Positions 20,000 through 28,791 of a stretch of DNA of 64,000 nt are shown in pieces. Made by a program: the position numbers and the translations under genes. Position 1 is the stretch's first letter, and every line of letters starts with the position of its first letter. This DNA comes from an uncultured Anaerolineae bacterium (GTDB lineage: Bacteria; Chloroflexota; Anaerolineae; J036; Brachytrichaceae), in assembly GCA_938028725.1 (NCBI GenBank), contig CALIMH010000007.1, positions 115,483-179,482 of the forward strand. Reading direction: 5' to 3'. The notes beneath the pieces were generated by a model, which saw nothing but the letters and a program-made list of their open reading frames with translations, did not search any database and was not told the origin of the DNA.

Positions 20000-21736
20000 T
20001 TACGTGCTCGAGGGGGGCGTGGATGTCGGCGTCTCTGTGGCGGTTGGCGTCTCTGTAGCGGTGGGTGGGGGTGTCGGCGTGGCTGTGGCTGTGGGCGTTG
20101 GTGTAGCCGAGGCGGTCGGCGTGGGCGTGGCTGTGGCTGTGGGCGTGGGTGTAGCCGAAGCGGTCGGCGTGGGCGTGGCTGTGGCTGTGGCCGTGGGCGT
20201 AGGTGTAGCCGAGGCGGTTGGCGTGGGCGTAGCTGTGGCCGTGGGCGTAGCGGAGGCGGTCGGCGTGGGCGTCGGCGAAGATGGGACGCTTGCAGCCGTG
20301 GGCAGCGCTGCGAGCGCGGCAAAGTCGAAGTCGAGCACCAGCTCAGAAACCCACCCCTGACGCTGGTCTGGCAGCTCAACCAAAAACCAGATGTCGCCTT
20401 GGATGCGGACAAACGCTTGAGCCGGCACGCTCAACCCCGCCGGCAGCGTGGTGATGACGTCGAAGGAGACGCCGGGGCCTATGCGCACGCGCGCGCCATC
20501 TACTGCCACCCGCAAAAGAGCAACTGGCGTCGTTGCGCCAGTAGCCGGCATACCCGTCGTCGGCGATGGAGGAGCGGCAGGCAGCGGTGACGACGTAGGA
20601 GTTCTGGAGGGCGCAACAACCGCGAACAGCGTCACCGGCGGGCGGCTGGCAAATGGCGCGGCAGACAGCGACGGTGCGTTGCCGAGGCGGATCGCGCGCA
20701 TCATGATCAACACTGAGACTCCGATCAGGCCAACAGCGCTGACTATCAGTGATGCCACCAGCATCGGCTTGCGCGACGGCGCGCGCGGTTGCGCGAGTGC
20801 AGCTTGTGCTTCTGTTTCGACAGCATTCCTTCGCTCGGCGCTGGCAGTGCTGCGGGCTGGGGGAGTGTAGTAGCGAGAGAGCAGCGGCAACGTCTGTGTC
20901 TCGCTGGATACATTCGCCGCAGCCGCGCGGGCGAATTGGCGGGCCATTTCGCCGGCTGACTCAAAGCGATCTTCAGGGCGCTTGGCCAGGGCACGCTCCA
21001 CCACCTGCACACACGCCTCAGAAAGGTCCGGGCGCAGCCGGCGCAGGTCTGGCAGCGGTTCTGAGACATGCTTCATCGCCACGCTCACGCCACTTGGACC
21101 TCGGAAGGGCGGCACGCCGCTCAGCATCTCGTATAGCACCACGCCGAGCGAGTAAATGTCGCTGCGAGGGGTGAGCGGCTTGCCCATAGCTTGCTCCGGG
21201 CTCATGTAAGCGGGCGTGCCCATCACCAGCGATTGGGTGAGATCGTGCGATGCCTCCTCGCCGGCCAAAGCCTTGAAGACGCCAAAATCGCTCAAGAACA
21301 CTTCGCCGTGGTTGTCGAGAAGGATGTTGCCCGGCTTTAGGTCGCGGTGGATAATGTGCCGAGCGTGAGCCTCGTCCAAGGCGCTCGCCACCCGCAGCAA
21401 CACATGGGAGGCGTCCAGCAAGTTCAGCCGCCCATACATCAGGGCATCGGCAAGCGAGCCGCCAGGCATGTAGCGCATCACCAAGTAGGGCTGGCCGTCC
21501 TCCTCACCGAAGTCGTAGATCGGCACAATGGCCGGATGCTCTAGGGTGGCGATCACGCGCACCTCGCGCTCAAAGCGCTCTCGCGCGTGAGGCTGATGCT
21601 GCATGCTGCGGGGAAGTAGTTTGATGGCGACATCTCGGCCGACGCGCGGGTCATGCGCCAAGTACACGATAGCCATGCCGCCCCGCGCGATCTCCTGCTT
21701 GATCTGATAGCGGCCAATCGCTTGCAGCTCAGCCAT
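20000..21736 (-). CDS. Membrane Ser/Thr protein kinase with extracellular SH3b domain and Thr/Pro tail
   Basis: 578 residues. A Hanks-type kinase domain (8-270) has Lys39, HRD (130-132), DFG (150-152), and PEQ for the P+1 region, so it should be active. A membrane helix (325-346) is followed by an extracellular SH3b-like domain (about 405-470) in place of PASTA repeats, then a low-complexity tail (485-578) of TPTPTASATP-like repeats. The tail is encoded by an imperfect tandem repeat. AGGGGG precedes ATG 21736. It lies 16 nt downstream of the CPBP gene and upstream of uvrD/pcrA. It probably senses cell-wall state or an extracellular ligand and phosphorylates cytoplasmic targets. Confidence 0.9.
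   Translation of the reverse strand: MAELQAIGRYQIKQEIARGGMAIVYLAHDPRVGRDVAIKLLPRSMQHQPHARERFEREVRVIATLEHPAIVPIYDFGEEDGQPYLVMRYMPGGSLADALMYGRLNLLDASHVLLRVASALDEAHARHIIHRDLKPGNILLDNHGEVFLSDFGVFKALAGEEASHDLTQSLVMGTPAYMSPEQAMGKPLTPRSDIYSLGVVLYEMLSGVPPFRGPSGVSVAMKHVSEPLPDLRRLRPDLSEACVQVVERALAKRPEDRFESAGEMARQFARAAAANVSSETQTLPLLSRYYTPPARSTASAERRNAVETEAQAALAQPRAPSRKPMLVASLIVSAVGLIGVSVLIMMRAIRLGNAPSLSAAPFASRPPVTLFAVVAPSRTPTSSPLPAAPPSPTTGMPATGATTPVALLRVAVDGARVRIGPGVSFDVITTLPAGLSVPAQAFVRIQGDIWFLVELPDQRQGWVSELVLDFDFAALAALPTAASVPSSPTPTPTASATPTATATPTPTASATPTPTATATATPTPTASATPTPTATATPTPTASATPTPTATATPTPPPTATETPTATETPTSTPPSST
20060..20275. repeat. Imperfect tandem repeat coding for the kinase Thr/Pro tail
   Basis: GTGGGCGTGGCTGTGGCT-like units recur with GTAGCCGAGGCGGTCGGC-like units in a period of roughly 50-60 bp. 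All codons remain in frame as TPTPTATATPTPTASA. The tract is likely prone to length change by slippage. Confidence 0.8.
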
Positions 21737-21752
21737 AGCCCCCCTGCTGAAA

Positions 21753-22958
21753 TTAGTTGCCGAACAGCAGCCACACTACCCAATGCAGCGCAGCATGGAG
21801 CAGCGCAGGCACAGTCAGATTGCGTGTGGACAAGAACGCCCGCCCCCCAAAAGCCCCGACCACAACACCCACGGCCGCACCCCACCATGCCTGAGGCGTC
21901 TGCGCAGCTAGCAGTAGCGCGGTTAGCGCAGACGTCGCCACTACCGCAGTGAGGCGAGACAACCGCAGATTATCCACCAAATGCGCCAGCAACACACCAC
22001 GCAGGAACATCTCGCGCGGTAGAGCAGTGAACAGGAACAGCTCCAACCAACGGCCTAGGACATCCCAAGCTGACCAGGTGTCAACTTGAAACGCGAGCGG
22101 TTGGGTCGCCAAGCCTAACGGAAGGATCAAGGCTACGGCAAATCCCAAGTTGGCCGCCCACGCGCTCAAACCGCGTGGCGTGGGCACGAAGGAGATCGCC
22201 ACTTGTTCCTGGCTGCCGACGGCAACGGTATAGGCCAAGAGCAGCAGCACAGCAAAGTCAAAGTAGCCACGCTGCCCATTACCCACAAGCGGAACTGCCG
22301 GGAACGCTTTGAACTCGACGATGAGCCATGCGCTGAGCAGGCCGCAAATGCGCAGGAAGTGTTGGTCTCGAGGCTGCCTCACTCTCATCGCCAGCAGCAA
22401 CGCTGCCGGCATCAACAGCATCACCGCCCGCAGCGCCCAGTCCCAGCCAGAGAGCGCGAACAGTTCAGCACTCTGGTCGCTCTGCACCAGCAGCGCGAGC
22501 GTTGGCAACGCCACTACGGTAACACCGAGGCTGGCGTCCACGCGGCGTCGCTCCTGCTGGTCCAGCAACACCGCAGAAGGAGGCAACACGAACAAGGTGA
22601 GGTAGAAAGCCACCTCCGCAAAATCCACCGTTGGCTCGAGGGGCATCAAAGCCAAAGCTGGCGCCAGCAATGCAGCCGGCAGAAGTCCCATGAGCAAGGG
22701 CTGCCGCGCGGCTGCTCGCTTCACCAGTTGCCTCACTTCCTGCTTGGTAAGAAGGAAGTAGCCAAGCAGTGTGCCCGCAGCCACAAGCAGCCCATAGGCT
22801 GTTTTGCCATGCGCGTCTGATGGTGCATCTGCCGACGGCCGCAAAGTGACCAACACCGCCGCAAGCAATACGAGGCGAACCAAGCCATCTGCCCACCGAA
22901 ATACTATGCTGGAGCGTCGTTCACTTGGGCGACGATGGGCTTGGCTTGAGAGGTCCAT
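21753..22958 (-). CDS. CPBP-family membrane protein with degenerate protease motifs
   Basis: 401 residues with about ten membrane segments. The C-terminal part resembles the CPBP (Abi/CAAX protease-like) fold: LPREMFLRGVLL (313-324) aligns with the usual EExxFRG and LLHAALHW (386-393) with the third motif. The first Glu of the EE pair is Arg315, and the expected second-motif His is Gln353 (LLLAAQTP), so proteolysis is doubtful. A TAGAAT ends 9 nt before ATG 22958 and there is no Shine-Dalgarno, which fits a leaderless start. It heads the minus-strand run with the kinase and helicase and is divergent from the EAD gene. Confidence 0.65.
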   Translation of the reverse strand: MDLSSQAHRRPSERRSSIVFRWADGLVRLVLLAAVLVTLRPSADAPSDAHGKTAYGLLVAAGTLLGYFLLTKQEVRQLVKRAAARQPLLMGLLPAALLAPALALMPLEPTVDFAEVAFYLTLFVLPPSAVLLDQQERRRVDASLGVTVVALPTLALLVQSDQSAELFALSGWDWALRAVMLLMPAALLLAMRVRQPRDQHFLRICGLLSAWLIVEFKAFPAVPLVGNGQRGYFDFAVLLLLAYTVAVGSQEQVAISFVPTPRGLSAWAANLGFAVALILPLGLATQPLAFQVDTWSAWDVLGRWLELFLFTALPREMFLRGVLLAHLVDNLRLSRLTAVVATSALTALLLAAQTPQAWWGAAVGVVVGAFGGRAFLSTRNLTVPALLHAALHWVVWLLFGN

Positions 22959-22967
22959 CGCGCTAGC

Positions 22968-22999
22968 ATTCTAGCATCGAGCGACATCAAGGGTAGAAT
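22968..22999. promoter_or_regulatory. Divergent pair of -10 elements for the CPBP and EAD genes
   Basis: TAGAAT on the minus strand (22973-22968) ends 9 nt before the CPBP start, and TAGAAT on the plus strand (22994-22999) ends 8 nt before the EAD start. Both would place transcription starts at or next to the start codons. The elements are 20 nt apart, so the two promoters probably compete or are coregulated. Confidence 0.55.
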
Positions 23000-23007
23000 C
23001 AGCGTCA

Positions 23008-23349
23008 ATGGGCCGAAAGCATGGCGGGCGCATCTCCATCCGCATCGGCGGCGACGCCACAGGCGCAAAGATCACCGCGGTGAGCGGCGATCTCAACGTT
23101 GGCCGGTGGCCCGCCCGCGCCACAACCTCGCTCACCGACAACTCGCGCGCCCAACAAGCGTATGAGATGCTGTGCAAGCGCTTCAGCCTCGACGAGATCA
23201 ATGGCTTGTGTTTCGAGATGGGGATTGCGCCGGATGATCTGGGTGGCGACACGCGCCCGGCCCGCGCACGCGCGCTGGTGCAGCAGGCCGTGCATCTCAA
23301 CAAGTTGGACCGCTTGCTGGAGCTGATCCGGCGCGAGCGCCCCCGCTGA
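23008..23349 (+). CDS. Small effector-associated-domain (EAD7-like) protein
   Basis: 113 residues. The C-terminal half (about 47-110) has the pattern of the effector-associated death-like families found in bacterial conflict systems: a helix with RFSLDEINGLCFEMGI, a linker with DDLGGDT, then ARARALVQQAV and LDRLLELIRRERP. The N-terminal part holds a short beta-rich motif, RISIRIGGDATGAKITAV, resembling IGGxVSG segments seen next to such domains. It has no enzyme domain, so it is a candidate adaptor or decoy. It starts leaderless behind TAGAAT and is followed 29 nt later by an SH3b membrane protein. The caspase at 40.3-41.4 kb carries a similar domain. Confidence 0.65.
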   Translation: MGRKHGGRISIRIGGDATGAKITAVSGDLNVGRWPARATTSLTDNSRAQQAYEMLCKRFSLDEINGLCFEMGIAPDDLGGDTRPARARALVQQAVHLNKLDRLLELIRRERPR

Positions 23350-23378
23350 TTCGCTGCACAACCAATCGGGCTAGGGCC

Positions 23379-23975
23379 ATGTCCGTTCAGAAAACCAACG
23401 ATTCGGACCAGCGTTTTGACAGCGCACAGATACAGTGGGAGCAGGACCTCAGACCGTTCCAGCGCTTGCCGCGCCAACCGCGGCAGCGCCCACAGCAGAC
23501 AGTCCACGGCGCGATCCCGGCGTTGATCAGCTTTGTGCTAGTGGCACTTGCCTGCGCCTTGGCAGTTGCCTTTATCAATCAAAATCGCCCGGCGCTGAAC
23601 GTGGTCATCCCCACCTCAACGCCGGTGGTCATTGTGCCAACGAATACTCCCTTCGTGCCACCCACTGCCACGCCCTACGTCCCTCCGACGAGCACGCCTC
23701 CCGCGCCTCCATCGGCGCCCGCTGCGGGGCCAGCCAGCAACACATTTGGCATTGGCGCGCGTGTCACCATCGTGGGGACAGGAGGCAGCGGCTTGAACTT
23801 CCGCCGCGCCCCCTCCATCTACGCCGAACGCATCCGCAGCTTGCCAGAGGGCAGCGTCTATGAAATCGTGGGCGGTCCGGAGCAAGCTGACGGCTTCACT
23901 TGGTGGCAACTCCGTGACCCAAGCGACGGCGCAATCGGCTGGGGTGTGCAAAACTATATGCAGCTCACCCCTTAG
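23379..23975 (+). CDS. Membrane-anchored SH3b-domain protein
   Basis: 198 residues. A cytoplasmic N-terminus of about 43 residues precedes one membrane helix (about 45-67), a Thr/Pro/Val-rich linker (about 75-120) and a C-terminal SH3b domain (about 125-198) with NFRRAPS and WWQLRDPSDGAIGW. The linker and SH3b layout repeats that of the kinase at 20-21.7 kb and the secreted protein at 52.7-54 kb. SH3b domains in this setting usually bind peptidoglycan or peptides outside the cell. It follows the EAD gene at 29 nt, so a shared transcript is likely. It converges on the deaminase gene 2 nt away. Confidence 0.75.
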   Translation: MSVQKTNDSDQRFDSAQIQWEQDLRPFQRLPRQPRQRPQQTVHGAIPALISFVLVALACALAVAFINQNRPALNVVIPTSTPVVIVPTNTPFVPPTATPYVPPTSTPPAPPSAPAAGPASNTFGIGARVTIVGTGGSGLNFRRAPSIYAERIRSLPEGSVYEIVGGPEQADGFTWWQLRDPSDGAIGWGVQNYMQLTP

Positions 23976-23977
23976 TT

Positions 23978-25309
23978 TCACCCGGTGGGGTATGAAGCGA
24001 TGCGGCGCTCGACGACGCGCTGGCTGAGCCGCTGCAGCCGCGAGGTGATCTCTGCTTTCACGCGCTCCAAGTCCACAGTGAGCAAGCATCGGTTGCGCAT
24101 CAGCAATCGCCCGTCACAAATCACTGTGTCCACATCGCCAGAGCGAAACGCATAGACTAGGTGCGCCAGCGAATCGTAGGGCGGGAAGACATGCGCGCCA
24201 TCTTGGCGCAGCAACACCACGTCCGCCAGCTTGCCCACCTCCAGAATGCCCAGCTCAGGCGCTCGCAAAGCTCGCGCCCCGCCATCAAACGCGATCTCAA
24301 GCACCTCCTGCACTGTCAGGATGGTGGATAGCTTTGCGGCTTGCTTCTGGTCGAGTGCTAACAGGCGCATTTGCTCTAGCACGTCCAACGTGTTGCTGCT
24401 CACCGCGCCGTCGGTGCCGATCGAGACCGGTATCCCAGCCTCTCGGAAAGCGCGCACGGGCGCAGTGCCCATTGCCAGCTTCATGTATGTCTTGGGGCAT
24501 TGCGCAACTGCAACATCGTGATCTTTTAATATTGCAATATCATCATCTGTGACAGCAATGCCGTGCGCCAGCAACACCGGCACGCTTAACACACCAGCTT
24601 GGTGCAACATCGCCGGCGGTGTGACCCCATAACGCTGCAAGCTGAGCTGAACCTGCTCAGGCGTCTCACTGCAGTGAATATGGATGCCGATGCTATGCGC
24701 CTGTGCTCGCTGTGCGGTTGCCTTGAGGAAAGCAGGATCGCACAAGTAGGGCGAGTGTGGGGCTAGCCACGTGTTGATGCGGCCGCCTGCCCCACCCTGC
24801 CACCGTTGGGCGAAGGCGACCGTCTCATCCAGCTTGGCAATACCCTCGTGACCGAAGACGGCCCAGCCAAGGTGCGCTCGCACACCGCTATCCGCCACTG
24901 CCTGGGCGATCTGGTCAGCAAAGAAGTAGTGATCGGCAAACGTGGTGACGCCGCTTTGGATCATCTCAGCGATAGCCAACAGCGTGCCCCAGTAGATGTC
25001 TTCTGGCTCTTCATTGCTTTCAAGCGGCCAGATGTAGTCGTTGAACCAAGACTCGATGCTCACATCCTCGGCCAACCCGCGAAAGAGCACCATCGCCGCG
25101 TGGGTGTGGGTGTTGATCAGGCCTGGGATAGCGAGCATGTTGCTCGCGTTCAACAGCTCCCGCGATTGCTGCACATCAATTTGGCCAGCCGGCAAGATGG
25201 CTGCGATGCGATTTCCTTCAATTGCAATGTCGCAGTTTCGTTCCACACGATACGCGCCGGCCTTGTCTCGCCGCAGCACATCGCATCGCGCGATCAGCAA
25301 ATCAACCAT
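23978..25309 (-). CDS. mtaD: 5-methylthioadenosine/S-adenosylhomocysteine deaminase-type amidohydrolase
   Basis: 443 residues. The metal site is complete: HTH (His68, His70) in GLINTHTHAAM, then HIHCSET, HGIAV and GTDGAVSSN. The family removes the amino group of adenine-type substrates such as MTA, SAH or 5'-deoxyadenosine, helping methionine salvage; related chlorohydrolases and guanine deaminases share the fold, so exact substrate is not proven. A TATACT ends 6 nt before ATG 25309 and there is no Shine-Dalgarno, which fits a leaderless mRNA. The gene is divergent from a GT-C gene 55 nt away. Confidence 0.85.
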   Translation of the reverse strand: MVDLLIARCDVLRRDKAGAYRVERNCDIAIEGNRIAAILPAGQIDVQQSRELLNASNMLAIPGLINTHTHAAMVLFRGLAEDVSIESWFNDYIWPLESNEEPEDIYWGTLLAIAEMIQSGVTTFADHYFFADQIAQAVADSGVRAHLGWAVFGHEGIAKLDETVAFAQRWQGGAGGRINTWLAPHSPYLCDPAFLKATAQRAQAHSIGIHIHCSETPEQVQLSLQRYGVTPPAMLHQAGVLSVPVLLAHGIAVTDDDIAILKDHDVAVAQCPKTYMKLAMGTAPVRAFREAGIPVSIGTDGAVSSNTLDVLEQMRLLALDQKQAAKLSTILTVQEVLEIAFDGGARALRAPELGILEVGKLADVVLLRQDGAHVFPPYDSLAHLVYAFRSGDVDTVICDGRLLMRNRCLLTVDLERVKAEITSRLQRLSQRVVERRIASYPTG

Positions 25310-25315
25310 GCGTTG

Positions 25316-25321
25316 AGTATA
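25316..25321 (-). promoter_or_regulatory. -10 element placing a leaderless start for mtaD
   Basis: TATACT on the minus strand ends 6 nt before the ATG; no Shine-Dalgarno lies between. Confidence 0.5.
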
Positions 25322-25364
25322 GAAAGCTTACGCGCGAACGCAATCACGCCAAGTGAAGGGTAGC

Positions 25365-27674
25365 ATGGCCACATATGAACGTGCCATGCAGCTGTTGAAC
25401 GTGCTGCGCGTGGATTACTGGCTGGACTTCAACACGCCAACCCCCTTGGGCGCGCCCGGCGCGTGGGTTGTGGCGATCTTCGCGCTGGCGAGCTTTGCGC
25501 TGGCACAACAAGTGCCTTGGCTCGACCGCACATGGCGAATCAGCTTGAGCGGCGCGGCCTTGCTCGTGTTCCTCGCAAGCTCAGGGCGCGCACTCAACTT
25601 GCCATTGCTCAGCAATCGCCTACCTTGGCTAGCAGCTTTCATCACAGCAGCTTCGCCCGCGCTTTGGCGATGGGTGCAATCAGGGCAGCGGGCCGGCGCT
25701 TGGCGGGACGGTTGGCGCGCGCTCAGTTTTGCCGCCTTCCCCGACGCCACCCCATCCTATTCAGCGCGCTTCGTCGCCGGTTGGGTCGCACTCCATGCGG
25801 TTGGCTTGCTGGGCGCAGTTGTCAATGCCCACTGGCCAATCTGGATAGCGCCAGCGATCGCGTGCGCGTTGATAACGCCGGCGCTGGCCACCTGGATCCG
25901 TAGCCACCGTAACGCCGCGTGGCGTGCCACCATCGGATGGTCACCCCTAGTTTGGAGCTGGCTGGTGGTGCTGCTCAGCGCCTTCAACGTGCGATTACCG
26001 GGGATCTTCAATGGCGTCACTCACCCCACCCTTGCGCTCCTCATCAGCTCAGCGTGGGCGCTAGCGGCCAGCGCTCGCGTGGCCTTCCACGCGCTTGGCC
26101 ACACCGACGCAGCCTTCAATCGTTACGGCGCATGGTTGTTGCTAGCCGGCGCTGCCACTTGGTCAGTGTGGACTTCTAGCACACTGCGGACGCACGGCGT
26201 GACCGGCAGCGACCCTTTCGCCTACGCCCAGATGGGGATCGATCTCGCTGAAGGCGGCACTGTGCTGCATCGCTTCCCGCTGGCGGCACTTGCTCGAGAG
26301 TTGGGGATCGCTGTATACCCCGTGATTCACGTGGGCTACCGCATCCCTGCAGACGAGAGCTTGATGTCGGCTAGTGTTTGGCCGCCAGGCTTTGCACTGC
26401 TGAGCGCTTTGGCGTATCGCATCGGCGGCGAGGCCGGCATTTATTGGCTCAACCCCGCCATGGGCGTTCTAGCCAGCCTGGCAGTGGCATGGTTCACCAG
26501 AGTTTTTGCCCCCCGCTCCTCGTCTGTCTGGCCGGTGGCTGCCCTTACCGCGCTTTTCACCCTGACCTCATTTGAGCAAGTGCACTGGCAGATGCTGCCG
26601 ATGGCCGACATTACAACTCAGATCCTCTCGCTGCTTGCGCTGGCGACAGCATGGGCAGCGCGCGACCGATGGGGATGGGCAGCGTTGAGCGGCCTTCTGC
26701 TCGGCGCGGCGTTCGGTGTGCGTTACACCCAGGTGCTGCTTGCGCCGGCCATTGCCCTCGCCCTATGGTGGCGCGGCGCCCCATCCAACAGCCATCGCCG
26801 ACGGGTGGTGAGCATCGCGGTCTGCGCCGCGTGCGCGTGGCTGGCTGCTGCGCCGGTGCTGGCATATCACGCTGCTGTTTTTGGCCATCCCTTCACCAGC
26901 GGCTCGGATGAGCTGGTGCACTTCTCGCTCGCCAATCTACCGACAACGCTCGGGCGCACTCTCTCCGCGTTCATGAGCTACCGCGAGCTCGGTCTGCTCA
27001 TGCCCTGGGTCGTCTGGGGCATCCTCGCGCATCTGCGCCATGCCCCCAAAGCTGCAACTGTGCTGCTCGTGACATTCGGCCTGCTGCTTGGGTTTCACGC
27101 CTTGTATCACTATCTGCGGCTGCGCGATGTGCTGTTCCTGCTTCCCTTGCTCTTGTTTTGGGCAGCCAATGGCCTGGCGACAATGTGGTCAGCGCTGAAG
27201 CGGGGCTGGTGGAACGCTCTATCCCCTCTTATGATTCTCCTCGTGGCCTACGCTATCACCCTGCGAACCATGGAGACATGGGCGTTGCCGCTCACGCGCG
27301 GCTTCAATGCGTTCGGCCATCTATGGCGGGAACAGCGCGAAAGCCTCGACCTCTTACGCGCTTATACACCGGAGAACGCGCTGATCGGCAGCACACTCAA
27401 CAGCGGCGCCATTGAGCTACACGCGCGGCGGTTGGCCTTTCGCCCATCCGAGTGGACCGAGGATGAGCTGGTGCGGTTTACGGATGCCGTGCAAAGGCGT
27501 GGGCACGTGATATACATCCTGGACGACGGGGAAAGCATGAGGCCCGTGCTCGACAGTTTGCGCAAGCGCTACAAGCTGCATGAGGAGGTACGATTGCCGC
27601 TGCCACGATACCATGCCATTGGCGGCGGCTCGGAGAACGCAGAAGTGCCACTCTACCGAGTGGACAACCCCTAG
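25365..27674 (+). CDS. Polytopic GT-C-type glycosyltransferase (PMT/ArnT-like)
   Basis: 769 residues with about a dozen membrane helices. GSDPFAYAQMGIDLAEGG in a large outer loop and SVWPPGFALL resemble the DP...-type and WPPGY-like loops of lipid-linked sugar transferases (GT39/GT83-like). A soluble region of about 110 residues closes the protein. It probably moves a sugar from a polyprenyl-phosphate donor to a protein or glycolipid outside the membrane; acceptor unknown. ATG 25365 has AAGGG 5 nt upstream; GTG 25353 is a less likely alternative. A second GT-C protein lies at 51-52.7 kb. Confidence 0.75.
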   Translation: MATYERAMQLLNVLRVDYWLDFNTPTPLGAPGAWVVAIFALASFALAQQVPWLDRTWRISLSGAALLVFLASSGRALNLPLLSNRLPWLAAFITAASPALWRWVQSGQRAGAWRDGWRALSFAAFPDATPSYSARFVAGWVALHAVGLLGAVVNAHWPIWIAPAIACALITPALATWIRSHRNAAWRATIGWSPLVWSWLVVLLSAFNVRLPGIFNGVTHPTLALLISSAWALAASARVAFHALGHTDAAFNRYGAWLLLAGAATWSVWTSSTLRTHGVTGSDPFAYAQMGIDLAEGGTVLHRFPLAALARELGIAVYPVIHVGYRIPADESLMSASVWPPGFALLSALAYRIGGEAGIYWLNPAMGVLASLAVAWFTRVFAPRSSSVWPVAALTALFTLTSFEQVHWQMLPMADITTQILSLLALATAWAARDRWGWAALSGLLLGAAFGVRYTQVLLAPAIALALWWRGAPSNSHRRRVVSIAVCAACAWLAAAPVLAYHAAVFGHPFTSGSDELVHFSLANLPTTLGRTLSAFMSYRELGLLMPWVVWGILAHLRHAPKAATVLLVTFGLLLGFHALYHYLRLRDVLFLLPLLLFWAANGLATMWSALKRGWWNALSPLMILLVAYAITLRTMETWALPLTRGFNAFGHLWREQRESLDLLRAYTPENALIGSTLNSGAIELHARRLAFRPSEWTEDELVRFTDAVQRRGHVIYILDDGESMRPVLDSLRKRYKLHEEVRLPLPRYHAIGGGSENAEVPLYRVDNP

Positions 27675-27701
27675 CAGGAGCAGCGAGGTGCCATGCCGAG
27701 T

Positions 27702-28148
27702 TCACCGCACAATCACTGGCGTGCCAACCGGCGCCCAGCGATACAGCAGCCCCGCATCGCCGATCCGCATATTCACACAGCCATGACTTCTCGGCCTGCC
27801 AAAGTCGTTGTGCCAATACGTGCCGTGGATGGCGTAGCCACCTCGCCGAAAGAACATCACGTAAGGCACGTTCGGCAGATCGTAGCCAGGGCCGCGCATG
27901 CGCATTTGCCTGTGCTTGGAGAAGATGCGGAACCTCCCACGCGGTGTGGGCGTGTCCCGAACACCAGTGGAGACAGGCACCGACATCACCATGCGGCCAC
28001 CCTCCCACGCTGTGAGGCGCTGATTTGCCAAGCTGATCTCGATCCACTTGCCGCCTCGCGCTGTCAAGGCGCTGCCGGCAGAAACATCCTGGCAGCTCAG
28101 CACCGCCACAAGCAAAGACACCGCTATCACTCGCCAGTGCCATCGCAT
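27702..28148 (-). CDS. Small exported L,D-transpeptidase (YkuD)
   Basis: 148 residues. A signal peptide (about 1-25, ending near CQDVSAG; the Cys may instead be a lipobox) is followed by a minimal YkuD domain with HGTYWHNDFGRPRSHGCVN holding the catalytic His and Cys. The core motif is nearly the same as in the transpeptidase at 16.4-17.6 kb. ATG 28148 is supported by TAAAAT ending 10 nt upstream and no Shine-Dalgarno. Its start codon overlaps the start codon of the divergent methyltransferase in a CATG palindrome. It should act on peptidoglycan outside the membrane. Confidence 0.85.
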   Translation of the reverse strand: MRWHWRVIAVSLLVAVLSCQDVSAGSALTARGGKWIEISLANQRLTAWEGGRMVMSVPVSTGVRDTPTPRGRFRIFSKHRQMRMRGPGYDLPNVPYVMFFRRGGYAIHGTYWHNDFGRPRSHGCVNMRIGDAGLLYRWAPVGTPVIVR

Positions 28149-28791
28149 GGTCAACTCGATTTTACGCAAGCTGCTGCTGTGGGGCTTTGACCAGCTCTAC
28201 ACGCGCTTCGCTTGGGCCTATGACAGCGTCGCCGCGCTTGCTTCGTTAGGAGAGTGGCAACAATGGGTGCGCGCGGTGATCTCGTTCGTGCAAGGCGAGC
28301 GCGTGCTGGAGATCGCCCATGGCAGTGGTCACCTCTACCGTGCGCTGCGCGATGCCGGCTACCGCGCCATCGCCATTGACCGCTCAGCAGCCATGGCTCG
28401 CTTGCTACAACACCGCAGCAACGGCACGGCGTTACAAGCCCAGGCCGACGCGCGTCATCTCCCGTTTGCGGATGCGACGTTCGATAGCATCGTGACCACC
28501 TTTCCAACTCCGTTCGTGCGCGACCCGCGCGCCATTCGAGAAGCGCGTCGCGTGCTTCGGCCTGGTGGATGGTGGGTGATCATGCCGGCTGTGATGTGGC
28601 GCGGGGGGCATCCACTGGTGCCTGTCTTGCGATGGGCACATCGCATCACCAGCGGCGGGCATGAGCCGCTATCAGCAGTGCAGCAAGTTGCCGAGTGTGG
28701 CTTTGATTGCACCAGCTGGCTCTACCCTGTTGGGAGAGCCGACGCAATCATCTGGACGTGCGTCAAGCTGCCTGAAGCGCCTGGGGCGTGA
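28147..28791 (+). CDS. Class I SAM-dependent methyltransferase
   Basis: 214 residues, Methyltransf_11-like. Motif I is LEIAHGSGHLY (with AHGSGH instead of the usual DxGxG), the acidic residue after strand 2 is in AIDRSAAM, and RVLRPGGWW is the post-motif region. Substrate cannot be told. ATG 28147 shares bases with the divergent L,D-transpeptidase ATG (CATG at 28146-28149), and I see no Shine-Dalgarno or close -10, so this start is the least certain part. The 3' end overlaps the convergent DUF255 gene by 29 bp. Confidence 0.82.
   Translation: MVNSILRKLLLWGFDQLYTRFAWAYDSVAALASLGEWQQWVRAVISFVQGERVLEIAHGSGHLYRALRDAGYRAIAIDRSAAMARLLQHRSNGTALQAQADARHLPFADATFDSIVTTFPTPFVRDPRAIREARRVLRPGGWWVIMPAVMWRGGHPLVPVLRWAHRITSGGHEPLSAVQQVAECGFDCTSWLYPVGRADAIIWTCVKLPEAPGA

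Noticed and set aside
20060..20275. CRISPR-like or regulatory repeat
   Set aside because: The repeats are in frame, code for Thr/Pro/Ala, are too short and have no spacers.
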